Shown: piece after piece, positions 1 to 7,699 of the stretch
Layout of the letters: every line of letters begins with the position of its first letter
How positions within the stretch are numbered: position 1 is the first letter of the stretch
Source: Chitinophagaceae bacterium UBA1953
GTDB lineage: Bacteria; Bacteroidota; Bacteroidia; Chitinophagales; Chitinophagaceae
Length of the DNA stretch: 64,000 bases
Direction: 5' to 3'
Assembly: GCA_002336115.1 (NCBI GenBank)
Contig: DDEN01000057.1
Location: forward strand, 179,206 to 243,205
Translations under genes and position numbers: made by a program
The notes under the pieces: model-generated
The model's input: the letters and a program-made list of their open reading frames with translations, nothing else
The model's database searches: none
Told to the model about the DNA's origin: nothing

Positions 1-391
1 TACCATCATCAAAGCTCCATGTAATCGTGTAGGTGCCTTGTGCAGAATATGTCAACGGATCGCTGGTTGTGCCGGTGATCGTTCCGGAACAATTATCTGT
101 TGTTGTTGGCGCTGTTACTGTAACTGAACATTCGCCTGTTGCTGTAGCAATGGTTGGCTTAACAGGTTTGGTGATATCATCGACAATTACTGTTTGTGTT
201 GCAGTCTCCACATTGCCGTTACCATCATCAAAGCTCCATGTAATGGTGTAGGTACCTTGTGCAGAATATGTCAACGGATCGCTGGTTGTTCCGGTAATCG
301 TTCCTGAACAATTATCTGTTGTGGTTGGTGCCGTTACGGTAACTGAACATTCACCTGTTGCAGTTGCAATGGTTGGTTTAACAGGTTTTTC
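1..391 (-). repeat. Tandem 219-nt (73-residue) HYR repeats inside the surface protein
   Basis: The block beginning TACCATCATCAAAGCTCC at position 1 recurs at 220, an exact period of 219 nt. The two copies differ at scattered, mostly third-codon positions and encode near-identical 73-residue units (SVTVTAPTTTDNCSGTITG...). The array continues beyond the left edge, so its copy number is unknown. Confidence 0.9.
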
Positions 392-2539
392 TGCATCGGT
401 TACTGTTACTGTAAATGTCTTCGTATCAGTTCCGCAACTATTTGTAGCAGTTACGGTTACTGTAGTTGTACCAACAGGGAATACCGAACCGGAAGCATGT
501 GAATAAGAAATTGAAGGTGCAGGATTTCCTGTTACAACTGCTGCCGGATAATTAACAACAGCACCACAAGTATTATTATCGTTTACTGTATTGATATTAC
601 TGTACGATGAAGTGATAACCGGTGCATCAAGCACTGTAAAGTTTGCCTTATAATTTAATCCATTATTGTTTGCATAATGGGTTCCTGCACAAATTCCATT
701 TGAGTTATAATCAGCTTGTGTGTACACTTCAATTGTGTAATCACCCGGTGTTAGTCCATTGAGTAAATTGGCTGTGCCTGTATTAGTTTGCCAGGTTTGA
801 TTCTGGCCTCCTGCACAACTTGCTCCGTTATCATTTGATAAAAATGAAAGATTTAATTCTGTAAATGTTCCTCCTGGATTTCCGGCAGGATATACACGAT
901 AATATAGTTTTCCATTTAAAACATCGTTTGGCGGACATTTAAAAGTTTTATTCTGTGCCCCTGCTATTACTAATGAAGAGGTTGGGCAAAAACTTCCAAT
1001 GCTTCCGGAAAAGTCCGGGTTGCCGGTAGATGCTTTCAGATCATAAAAAGTATTTCCTGTATTATTGGCATTTAAAATCAGGTAACTTTCAAATATCCCT
1101 GAATTATCACTATTCTTAATTGTAAATGAAACTTTATAATTATTGCCTGCATTGTTATATGTCGCCGTTCCACCACCACAATAATCATAATCAGCAACAG
1201 AGTACATTTCTAATGTATAAGTACCGTCACATAATCCGTTTAACAGATTTGTTGATTGCCCCGTGTTTTCCCAAAGCTTGTTTTGGCAACCAGGTCCTGC
1301 ACCGCTAAGATTACCCGTAAATGAAAGATTAATCAAATTAAATGAACCCGGTGAATCGCCATTTTTATATACACGATAATAAAATTTCCCATTAGTAATA
1401 TTTCGGGGGCTGCACTCGTAAATCAGGTTCTGAGCTCCTGACAAAGAAAGCGTCTGGCTACCATTAAAGGTTCCAAGACTTGTTGTATTTATTGAACTGA
1501 AGGTTAAAAATTCATTCCCCGAACCTCTGTTAATAATCACTTTTGCATCATAAATTCCTGCTCCCGGGCTATTAGAAACAGTAAAGGTTGCTTTGAAATT
1601 ATTAGAGTTATTGGAGTTATAAATTGTTCCTGAATTGGGATTATTTCCATTACAATTTGAATAATTGGCATCGGCATAAACCTCAATCACATAATTCCCG
1701 TCAGCAAGGCCAGATAATATATTGGTTGTTCCGGAAAGTGCCTGCCATACTTCACCGGTATTAGTTGATCCTGGACTGACTGTACAGGAAGTAGTATAAG
1801 TTGAGCTTGAAACAAGTGTGAAAGAAGAAAAAGCAGGAACAACACCAGATTGCGGATAAATACGGTAATAAATTTTTGAAGAAGAGAATGAACAAACATT
1901 CTGACCGCTACCACTGACACCACAACGTTTAATTTTATTTTGTCCGCCTACAATAATAAAACTTTGTGTATTACAGAATGTTCCAAGAAAACTGTTATTA
2001 AAATCAGGATTTGCTGTATTCAAATTAAGATCATAGTACGCTTGCCCGGTTCCATTGATATTTAATACCAGATACGATTCATCAAAACTGGCCGTACCGG
2101 CACCATCCGTAAATGTAGTCTCTGCATGAAGTCCTGACGTTTGACCATCGGCATTTAACAACAAAGTTGCTCCCAGTTCATCTTCATCAGCAGGCACTAA
2201 CCATGTAGCTGTAAATGTTCCTTTTTCATCAGCAGTTACATACCATGGCTGATGTGAAGCACTGGTCTGGTTATCGGCTGTTTCACCCTGGTGTATCACC
2301 TGGAGTTTTACCTGTTCGCCAGCTTGAAAACCTGAGCCGGTAATTAAAACAGTTGAACCTGGCGCATAATCATCTTTATCGGTTTTAACTAAAGGACTGC
2401 TTACTTGCGCTGAAGCTGTAAACACAAGCCCGAGGCTTAAAAAAAGAATTGAATAGCGAACGAATTTTTCTTTTTGCGTCACAAATAAAAAAGAAAAAAG
2501 CTTACTCAGTTTTGCAGAGAGTTGAATCATTTTTTGCAT
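1..2539 (-). CDS. Large secreted surface protein with HYR-type repeats (5' part, runs off left edge)
   Basis: An open minus-strand frame runs from the window edge to ATG 2539 (a second in-frame ATG is at 2530). The N-terminus is a signal peptide with hydrophobic run ILFLSLGLVFTASAQ. It is followed by a TDKDDYAPGSTVLITGSGF segment, typical of long adhesin-like Bacteroidota proteins. Three degenerate modules of about 158 residues follow (roughly 2090 down to 620), each with GNFYYRVYP-like and NLLNGLxxGxYTIEVY stretches. A PKD/HYR-like domain and tandem 73-residue HYR repeats (KPVKPTIATATGECSVTV...) come next. Such proteins are usually exported by Sec and the type IX system and act at the cell surface, but the C-terminus that would show a sorting domain is outside the window. 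The role in adhesion is inferred. Confidence 0.85.
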   Translation of the reverse strand, partial: MQKMIQLSAKLSKLFSFLFVTQKEKFVRYSILFLSLGLVFTASAQVSSPLVKTDKDDYAPGSTVLITGSGFQAGEQVKLQVIHQGETADNQTSASHQPWYVTADEKGTFTATWLVPADEDELGATLLLNADGQTSGLHAETTFTDGAGTASFDESYLVLNINGTGQAYYDLNLNTANPDFNNSFLGTFCNTQSFIIVGGQNKIKRCGVSGSGQNVCSFSSSKIYYRIYPQSGVVPAFSSFTLVSSSTYTTSCTVSPGSTNTGEVWQALSGTTNILSGLADGNYVIEVYADANYSNCNGNNPNSGTIYNSNNSNNFKATFTVSNSPGAGIYDAKVIINRGSGNEFLTFSSINTTSLGTFNGSQTLSLSGAQNLIYECSPRNITNGKFYYRVYKNGDSPGSFNLINLSFTGNLSGAGPGCQNKLWENTGQSTNLLNGLCDGTYTLEMYSVADYDYCGGGTATYNNAGNNYKVSFTIKNSDNSGIFESYLILNANNTGNTFYDLKASTGNPDFSGSIGSFCPTSSLVIAGAQNKTFKCPPNDVLNGKLYYRVYPAGNPGGTFTELNLSFLSNDNGASCAGGQNQTWQTNTGTANLLNGLTPGDYTIEVYTQADYNSNGICAGTHYANNNGLNYKANFTVLDAPVITSSYSNINTVNDNNTCGAVVNYPAAVVTGNPAPSISYSHASGSVFPVGTTTVTVTATNSCGTDTKTFTVTVTDAEKPVKPTIATATGECSVTVTAPTTTDNCSGTITGTTSDPLTYSAQGTYTITWSFDDGNGNVETATQTVIVDDITKPVKPTIATATGECSVTVTAPTTTDNCSGTITGTTSDPLTYSAQGTYTITWSFDDG

Positions 2540-2817
2540 ACAACATGGTTTTGGTTAAACGGCATGCACAGGAAGATTTTATATGGCTTTTTGAAGGATA
2601 AAGACAAGCAAACAATTGTATCATAGCTATTGCTACAAACCATTAACTAATCAGAAAAATTACTGTAACTCTTATTGGTGTGAAGAAATTCAGAGGAATA
2701 GGATGCAAAAAATTACTCGTGAAACTAAATGAAAAATCAAACCATTTCAATTTTCTTTAAATATATTTTTATTACTAATCTATTTCTCATTATTCCAAAA
2801 TACAAAATCAGAAAATG

Positions 2818-2825
2818 TAGTTTTG
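2818..2825 (+). promoter_or_regulatory. Possible -7 element (TAGTTTTG) before the helicase gene
   Basis: TAGTTTTG fits the Bacteroidota -7 consensus TAnnTTTG and ends 10 nt before the helicase ATG, so a transcript would have almost no leader. No clear -33 TTTG is seen at the right distance. Nothing else is recognised in the 296-nt gap between the divergent surface-protein and helicase genes. Confidence 0.3.
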
Positions 2826-2835
2826 CCTCTGCTAC

Positions 2836-5391
2836 ATGCTCACTAATTCAACAGGATACAAGGTTATCAAATCATGGCTTTCATCCAAAAGCATCACTCC
2901 TTTCACCTTCCAGGAAGAAGCATGGCGGCATATTCTTAATGGTGAAAGCGGACTGGTAAATGCGCCAACAGGTTGCGGTAAAACGTTCTCGGTTTTCCTG
3001 GCCGTTGTTATCCAGTTCATCAATCAACATCCCGATAACTACAAACAAAAACAACACAACGGCTTGCAGTTGCTGTGGATCACTCCTTTGCGAGCATTAG
3101 CAAAAGATATTGCCCGTGCCATGGAAGAAGTGATTGGTGAATTAGGAATGGAATGGAGCATTGGCATACGTAATGGGGACACAACAGCAAGCGAACGGGC
3201 AAAACAAAAAAAACAAATGCCCGAAGTGCTTATCATCACCCCCGAAAGTCTTCATCTCTTACTTGCACAAAAAGGCTACCCTGAACATTTCAAAAACTTA
3301 AAAATCATAGCAGCCGACGAGTGGCACGAATTAATGGGCAGCAAACGTGGTGTGCAGGTTGAACTTGCACTGAGCAGAATTGTTAATGCAAAATTTTCAT
3401 TTACCAATTCAATGCCCGTCATCTGGGGTATTTCTGCAACCATTGGCAATCTTGAAACAGCAAAAGAAGTATTACTATCTTCTCTTTTCTCCTCCCCTGA
3501 AGGGGGAGGTCGGGAGGGGGCCGGTGTAATTGTAAAGGCCAATATGAAAAAGCAAATCGATGTTGAATCTGTTTTGCCCGATGAAATGGAAAACTATCCA
3601 TGGGCAGGTCATCTTGGTTTGAAATTAATTCACAAAGTCATTCCCATTATTGAGCAAAGCAAAACCACACTCATCTTTATCAATACAAGAGGCATGAGTG
3701 AACGCTGGTACCAGGAACTACTCAACCACGCACCACAACTGGCAGGTACACTGGCCCTGCATCATGGAAGTATTGAACAGGAATTAAGATTGTGGGTGGA
3801 AGAAGCTTTGCACACGGCCAAACTGAAAGCAGTTGTTTGTACAGCATCGCTTGATCTTGGTGTCGATTTCCGTCCTGTTGAAACAGTAATACAGGTTGGT
3901 TCACCAAAAGGTGTTGCACGCTTTTTACAACGTGCAGGGCGTAGTGGTCACAGTCCGGATGCTGTCAGTAAAATTTATTTTCTTCCCACACATTCATTGG
4001 AGCTGGTGGAAGCAGTTGCATTGAAGAATGCAATTGACAATGATTTAATTGAAGCCAAAGAACCAATGCTGCTCTGCTTTGATGTACTCATTCAATACCT
4101 CAACACATTAGCAGTATCAGATGGTTTTATTCCTGATGAAATTTTCAACGAAATAAAATCAACGTATTGCTTTAGTGAACTGCTGAAAGAAGAATGGGAA
4201 AATGTGCTGCACTTTTTAGTTGGCGGAGGAAAAGCATTGCAGCAATATGATGATTATAAAAAAATTGAAATCATTGATGGCGTTTATAAAAATCTCAGCA
4301 GGCGACTTGCCATGCGTCACCGTATGAACATTGGTACAATTGTAAGCGATGTAATGCTGAAAGTAAAAATGACCGGCGGTGGTTATATTGGTATGATTGA
4401 AGAATATTTCATCAGCCGACTTAATCCCGGCGATTCATTCACACTTGCAGGGAGAAATCTTGAACTGGTACAAATCAAAGACATGACTGTACTGGTTACA
4501 AAATCAACTTCTAAAAAAACATTGGTACCAAGCTGGAACGGTGGTCGTATGAGTTTAACTGCTAATCTTGGAATGAAGCTGAGAGAAACCTTCAGCGAAG
4601 TTGCTGATATGAGTCGGGGTGCTCAAAGCAACCTGAATCATTCTGCAAAAAATAAGCAGAAGCAAATAAACTCAACACCCGAATTAAAACATCTTTCATC
4701 TTTGTTTCAGTTACAGCAGCAGCTATCGCACATCCCCAAAAAAAATGAACTGCTCATTGAACATTTTGAAAGTAAAGAAGGTTATCACTTACTTGTTTAT
4801 CCATTCGAAGGAAGACAGGTGCACGAAGCCATGAGTGCCATTCTTGCATGGCGTATCAGCAACATTGTACCACTTACTTTTTCCATTGCCATGAATGATT
4901 ATGGTTTTGAATTATTAAGCGATCAGCCCATTCCTGTTGATGATACAAATGCAGCCGACCTGTTTTCTTTAACCAATCTCAGTGCCGATATTCAGCGAAG
5001 TGTAAATGAAACAGAAATGGCCAGGCGAAAATTCAGAGACATTGCTGTCATTGGCGGACTCATTGTACAAACATCACCAGGTGAACAAAAAAAGCCCCGG
5101 CACCTGCAGGCATCAGCCAGTTTGCTATTTAATGTTTTCAGCGAATACGATCCCCATAATCTGTTACTCAAACAAGCATACCAGGAAGTGTACGATCAGC
5201 AAATGGAAGAGCTTCGTCTTCGCAATGCGTTCAGCAGAATTAATAACAGCGAAATCATCATCCGTTTTCCCGAACGCTTCACACCACTCAGCTTTCCTAT
5301 TATTGCCGACGGACTTAACCGCAACAGTCTTTCAAGCGAAAAAATTGAAGACCGCATCAAACGCATGCAGGAACAATTAAACAGGCTTTAA
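2836..5391 (+). CDS. Ligase-associated DExH-box DNA helicase (Lhr-like)
   Basis: 851 residues, the usual size of Lhr-core helicases that associate with ATP-dependent DNA ligases. Visible motifs: Walker A APTGCGKT (43-50), motif II DEWH (161-164), motif III SAT (200-202), TRGMSERW, HHGSIEQELR, CTASLDLGVDF and motif VI QRAGRSGHS, followed by the winged-helix and Lhr-specific C-terminal regions. These are 3'-5' ATP-dependent helicases involved in DNA repair. In many relatives the gene sits with an exonuclease, a ligase and a phosphoesterase (general knowledge); none of these is adjacent here. Residues about 217-230 (SSPEGGGREGAG) are encoded by a GC-rich palindromic insert. The ATG at 2836 is chosen because the first helicase motifs follow at the normal distance. 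Confidence 0.93.
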   Translation: MLTNSTGYKVIKSWLSSKSITPFTFQEEAWRHILNGESGLVNAPTGCGKTFSVFLAVVIQFINQHPDNYKQKQHNGLQLLWITPLRALAKDIARAMEEVIGELGMEWSIGIRNGDTTASERAKQKKQMPEVLIITPESLHLLLAQKGYPEHFKNLKIIAADEWHELMGSKRGVQVELALSRIVNAKFSFTNSMPVIWGISATIGNLETAKEVLLSSLFSSPEGGGREGAGVIVKANMKKQIDVESVLPDEMENYPWAGHLGLKLIHKVIPIIEQSKTTLIFINTRGMSERWYQELLNHAPQLAGTLALHHGSIEQELRLWVEEALHTAKLKAVVCTASLDLGVDFRPVETVIQVGSPKGVARFLQRAGRSGHSPDAVSKIYFLPTHSLELVEAVALKNAIDNDLIEAKEPMLLCFDVLIQYLNTLAVSDGFIPDEIFNEIKSTYCFSELLKEEWENVLHFLVGGGKALQQYDDYKKIEIIDGVYKNLSRRLAMRHRMNIGTIVSDVMLKVKMTGGGYIGMIEEYFISRLNPGDSFTLAGRNLELVQIKDMTVLVTKSTSKKTLVPSWNGGRMSLTANLGMKLRETFSEVADMSRGAQSNLNHSAKNKQKQINSTPELKHLSSLFQLQQQLSHIPKKNELLIEHFESKEGYHLLVYPFEGRQVHEAMSAILAWRISNIVPLTFSIAMNDYGFELLSDQPIPVDDTNAADLFSLTNLSADIQRSVNETEMARRKFRDIAVIGGLIVQTSPGEQKKPRHLQASASLLFNVFSEYDPHNLLLKQAYQEVYDQQMEELRLRNAFSRINNSEIIIRFPERFTPLSFPIIADGLNRNSLSSEKIEDRIKRMQEQLNRL
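3491..3509. repeat. Palindrome inserted in frame inside the helicase gene
   Basis: Arms CCTCCCC (3491-3497) and GGGGAGG (3503-3509) enclose TGAAG. The following bases (to about 3522) are also G-rich and, with the palindrome, encode the low-complexity SPEGGGREGAG. Base use is unlike the surrounding gene. It looks like a mobile palindromic repeat kept in frame at a surface loop, just after the SAT motif region. Confidence 0.7.
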
Positions 5392-5472
5392 TACATCAGC
5401 GTTAATTTTTAAAATCCGGCATCCATTGCCCTACACTTTAAGTTAAATCCTCTTTAGAACAGAAATCCATTG

Positions 5473-5524
5473 CCCTGCACTTTAGTGCAGGGTAATAAAT
5501 GTAACACCAATGGGCTTTAGCCCA
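5473..5524. repeat. Two short palindromes with TTTA loops between helicase and haem-binding genes
   Basis: The first hairpin has perfect 8-nt arms CCCTGCAC (5473-5480) and GTGCAGGG (5485-5492) with loop TTTA. The second has arms TGGGC (5511-5515) and GCCCA (5520-5524), again with loop TTTA. A decayed partial copy (CCATTGCCCTACACTTTAAG) lies just upstream, at about 5422-5441. No T-run follows, so these are repeats rather than plain terminators. Confidence 0.7.
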
Positions 5525-5572
5525 ACTTGTATTCATAATATTTTTCTTTTTATATTTAAACAAAAAACAGCC

Positions 5573-6067
5573 ATGCTGAAAAAAATCTTTTATGTATTGA
5601 TTGCCGCTCTCGTAATCATTCAGTTTATAAAACCCACACGCAACATTTCTGCCGTACCATATCCCAACGACATAACAACAAAATTTGCCATGAGCGATAA
5701 TGTAGCATCTGCACTTAAAACAGCCTGTTACGATTGCCATAGCAACAACACCGTATATCCCTGGTATGCAAACGTACAGCCTGTAGCATGGTGGTTACAA
5801 AACCACGTAAACGAGGGCAAACGCCATCTCAACTTCAACGAGTTTGCATCTTACAATGCAAAAAAACAACGTAAAAAGCTCGAAGAAATAAGCGAATCAG
5901 TAACCGAAGGCTGGATGCCGCTGGGCAGTTACACCTGGATTCATAAAAATGCAATTCTCACAGCCCAACAGAAAGATGCCATTAAAAAATGGTGCGACGA
6001 AAGTTCAGCAACCCTACCAGCCGCCGATCCGCAACAACAAAGCGACAATCAGAAAAAAGAAAAATAA
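5573..6067 (+). CDS. Haem-binding domain protein with CxxCH motif
   Basis: 164 residues from ATG 5573; the frame is open further upstream, but this ATG begins the hydrophobic leader MLKKIFYVLIAALVIIQFI. One c-type haem site, CYDCH, lies at residues 52-56, followed by SNNTVYPWY and a conserved aromatic-rich region (PVAWWLQNHVNEGKRHLNF, EGWMPLGSYTWIH). This is the pattern of the small periplasmic haem-binding domain family common in Bacteroidota. It probably has one covalently bound haem and an electron-transfer or sensing role in the periplasm; partners are not evident. A strong terminator follows directly, so it is likely monocistronic. Confidence 0.85.
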   Translation: MLKKIFYVLIAALVIIQFIKPTRNISAVPYPNDITTKFAMSDNVASALKTACYDCHSNNTVYPWYANVQPVAWWLQNHVNEGKRHLNFNEFASYNAKKQRKKLEEISESVTEGWMPLGSYTWIHKNAILTAQQKDAIKKWCDESSATLPAADPQQQSDNQKKEK

Positions 6068-6073
6068 TAAAAC

Positions 6074-6103
6074 AAATCCCGGCAGCAAAGTCGGGATTTT
6101 TTT
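6074..6103 (+). terminator. Rho-independent terminator after the haem-binding gene
   Basis: Arms AAATCCCG and CGGGATTT enclose a 10-nt loop and run into a T-tract (TTTTTTT), 6 nt after the stop codon. Confidence 0.85.
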
Positions 6104-6110
6104 ATGCAGT

Positions 6111-6166
6111 TTATGTAGCGGGGGTCATTGCAACTATTAAGCTTCCGTTGCGTCGCACTCTTGTAC
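6111..6166 (+). repeat. Dispersed 56-nt repeat, copy 1
   Basis: TTATGTAGCGGGGGTCATTG followed by CAACTATTAAGCTTCCGTTG and CGTCGCACTCTTGTAC. It matches the reverse complement of 10999-11054 almost base for base, and shares its core with copies in the nuo operon at about 44835 and 47471. Confidence 0.75.
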
Positions 6167-6204
6167 ATTCAACATTTCTATTCAGCATTATACTCAACAA
6201 GCAT

Positions 6205-6531
6205 ATGCATTTTTATATTTTAAATGTAAATTTAAAAGCAACACTAAAATATCATTTCGTGAAGATTAAACAATATCTTATAAACATTGCTGTTTTATTA
6301 AAAGAAGCAAAGGAATCACATTGGGCTGACATCTTTGAGAGTTTAATAACCAACTTCGACGAGATTGAACTAAATGAAAATATTAAACGTATTAAAAGAT
6401 TATATGCAGGGATGGCTTCATTTAACGACTTGGTGCTTCACAAAAACGAAATTCCATGCGTTCAAGAAAACGAATTACTTGACTACTACAGAAAAGAATT
6501 ATTTAAAGAGATAAGCACATTTTATGAATAA
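6205..6531 (+). CDS. Small protein of unknown function, SHWADIFE...GMASFNDLVL type
   Basis: 108 residues from ATG 6205; an in-frame GTG at 6259 gives a 90-residue version starting at the conserved-looking part. The frame is open further upstream through the repeat, so the ATG is uncertain. Helical and acidic, with LLKEAKESHWADIFESL and LYAGMASFNDLVLHKNE stretches. The G-M-x-S-F-N-D-L-x-L pattern recalls a family of small orphan bacterial proteins (I think DUF6966), but this is from memory. No signal peptide. It lies between a haem-binding gene and a lipoprotein gene with no clear operon link. Confidence 0.6.
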   Translation: MHFYILNVNLKATLKYHFVKIKQYLINIAVLLKEAKESHWADIFESLITNFDEIELNENIKRIKRLYAGMASFNDLVLHKNEIPCVQENELLDYYRKELFKEISTFYE

Positions 6532-6640
6532 TAAGTTTTCAGTCCACCCGGGGTTTAGCCTTAGCCTACACAAAGGAAGTTAATTCTTAGCTTCGGAGTA
6601 CGCAAAGTCCCTAAGCAGACTTGCTTAGAAAAAATAGAAA

Positions 6641-7096
6641 ATGAAAAAAATATCGATTTTATTAGTATGTGCGTGTTTTATTTCTTCTTGTTATGTTCAA
6701 GAAAAAAATAAAAAAATCGAAACACTTGTAAATAAAGCTTATAAAGCTATTCTAAAAAAGGACACTTCAAATCTTTACTTAATCATTGATACGGAATTTT
6801 GTTTCGAGATGTATGGAAAAGAAGATTTTTTGCACAAAATAAATTTTGCTTCAAATATTTTAAATCAGAGCAAAGAGGCTTTTCGTTTCAATAAAAAAAA
6901 TTTTCAGTATAACGCCTATTTGAATATGTATCAATACAATATTAATATTCCCGTTGGAAGTGCAATCGAAGGAGACAAGTTAATATTTAGCTTTTCAAAT
7001 GAAAGCATATTCGATCAAATAAAAATGATTGACTTTGTTTTCAAAGACAAAAATGATATGCTTCCTCTCGAACCAATTAATAAAATTTCTCAATAA
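6641..7096 (+). CDS. Small lipoprotein of unknown function
   Basis: 151 residues with a lipoprotein signal peptide: MKKISILLVCACFISSC, whose lipobox ends at Cys17, followed by a charged stretch. The mature part has no motif I recognise; it is lysine- and asparagine-rich, and its AT-rich codon use differs from the housekeeping clusters, which suggests an accessory gene. The frame is intact. Probably anchored to the inner or outer membrane on the periplasmic side. Confidence 0.65.
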   Translation: MKKISILLVCACFISSCYVQEKNKKIETLVNKAYKAILKKDTSNLYLIIDTEFCFEMYGKEDFLHKINFASNILNQSKEAFRFNKKNFQYNAYLNMYQYNINIPVGSAIEGDKLIFSFSNESIFDQIKMIDFVFKDKNDMLPLEPINKISQ

Positions 7097-7360
7097 AAAA
7101 GATATATGCTAAATCATGGGGTCGGCTAAGGTCAACCCTTGGACCGACACAGAAATTGATGTTTTAGTAAACTTCGCCCATGCTGATTAAGCGAAAGAGA
7201 TGAAAATAAATAGTAAAATAAATAAGATGTGATTGAATTGAAATTTTAATGTTATACAACGCCCAATTTTGTTTATCAAATTCATTTGGGCAGATTGTTT
7301 TATTGTTCGGCCAATCTCCTGCCCTACAGAAAATAAGTTGCAAAAAACGAAAACTCATTT

Positions 7361-7451
7361 TGCAAAAAACCTACTTCTAAATATTTTGTGCTTATACAGT
7401 GTTGTGATGGATGTTTTAAAATTTGATAAAGCAAAAAGCAACTACATAAAA
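7361..7451 (+). pseudogene. Remnant of the start of a PAS-LuxR regulator gene with its upstream region
   Basis: The sequence around CCTACTTCTAAATATTTTG and the following ATG (7407, reading MDVLKFDKAKSNY) parallels 9871-9949, where CCTACTTCTAAGTATTTTG precedes the intact gene reading MEVLKFDEVKKTW. Similarity ends after about 14 codons and no regulator follows. Its end abuts the 3' end of the small minus-strand lipoprotein gene. The rest of the 7097-7452 gap shows nothing I recognise. Confidence 0.6.
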
Positions 7452-7452
7452 T

Positions 7453-7689
7453 TTAAAAACATACTCTGGCTCCCAATGAATAACTGGTTGATGATACTGT
7501 TTTGTAAGTATGTCCATCGTCCATACTTACGGTAATAGTCCACACAATTGGCAGAGATGAATACATTACCGAGCTCATTACCGAACCACATTTACCCGAT
7601 GGGTCGTAAGTGGGTTCTTTGTCTTTAATACATGATTGAAGCAAGAGTATAAATATTCCTAAAATTGCTGATTTAAAAATCCGGTTCAT
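7453..7689 (-). CDS. Very small lipoprotein
   Basis: 78 residues, MNRIFKSAILGIFILLLQSC with a lipobox Cys at 20, then a polar mature part of 58 residues (KDKEPTYDPSGKCGSVMSS...). It begins 10 nt downstream of the MORN-repeat gene on the same strand, so the two are probably co-transcribed. The mature part is short and has two further cysteines. Function unknown. Confidence 0.6.
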   Translation of the reverse strand: MNRIFKSAILGIFILLLQSCIKDKEPTYDPSGKCGSVMSSVMYSSLPIVWTITVSMDDGHTYKTVSSTSYSLGARVCF

Positions 7690-7699
7690 TTTTTTAAGT

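Noticed and set aside
1..391. Direct repeats resembling a CRISPR array
   Set aside because: The period is 219 nt, in frame, and the whole unit is conserved; this is a protein repeat, with no spacers or cas genes.
5006..5380. 124-codon plus-strand frame within the helicase gene
   Set aside because: It overlaps the conserved C-terminal part of the helicase and has no independent signal.
5989..6204. Long upstream extension of the small SHWADIFE protein
   Set aside because: It would overlap the haem-binding gene, its terminator and the dispersed repeat, so the start was moved to ATG 6205 (or GTG 6259).
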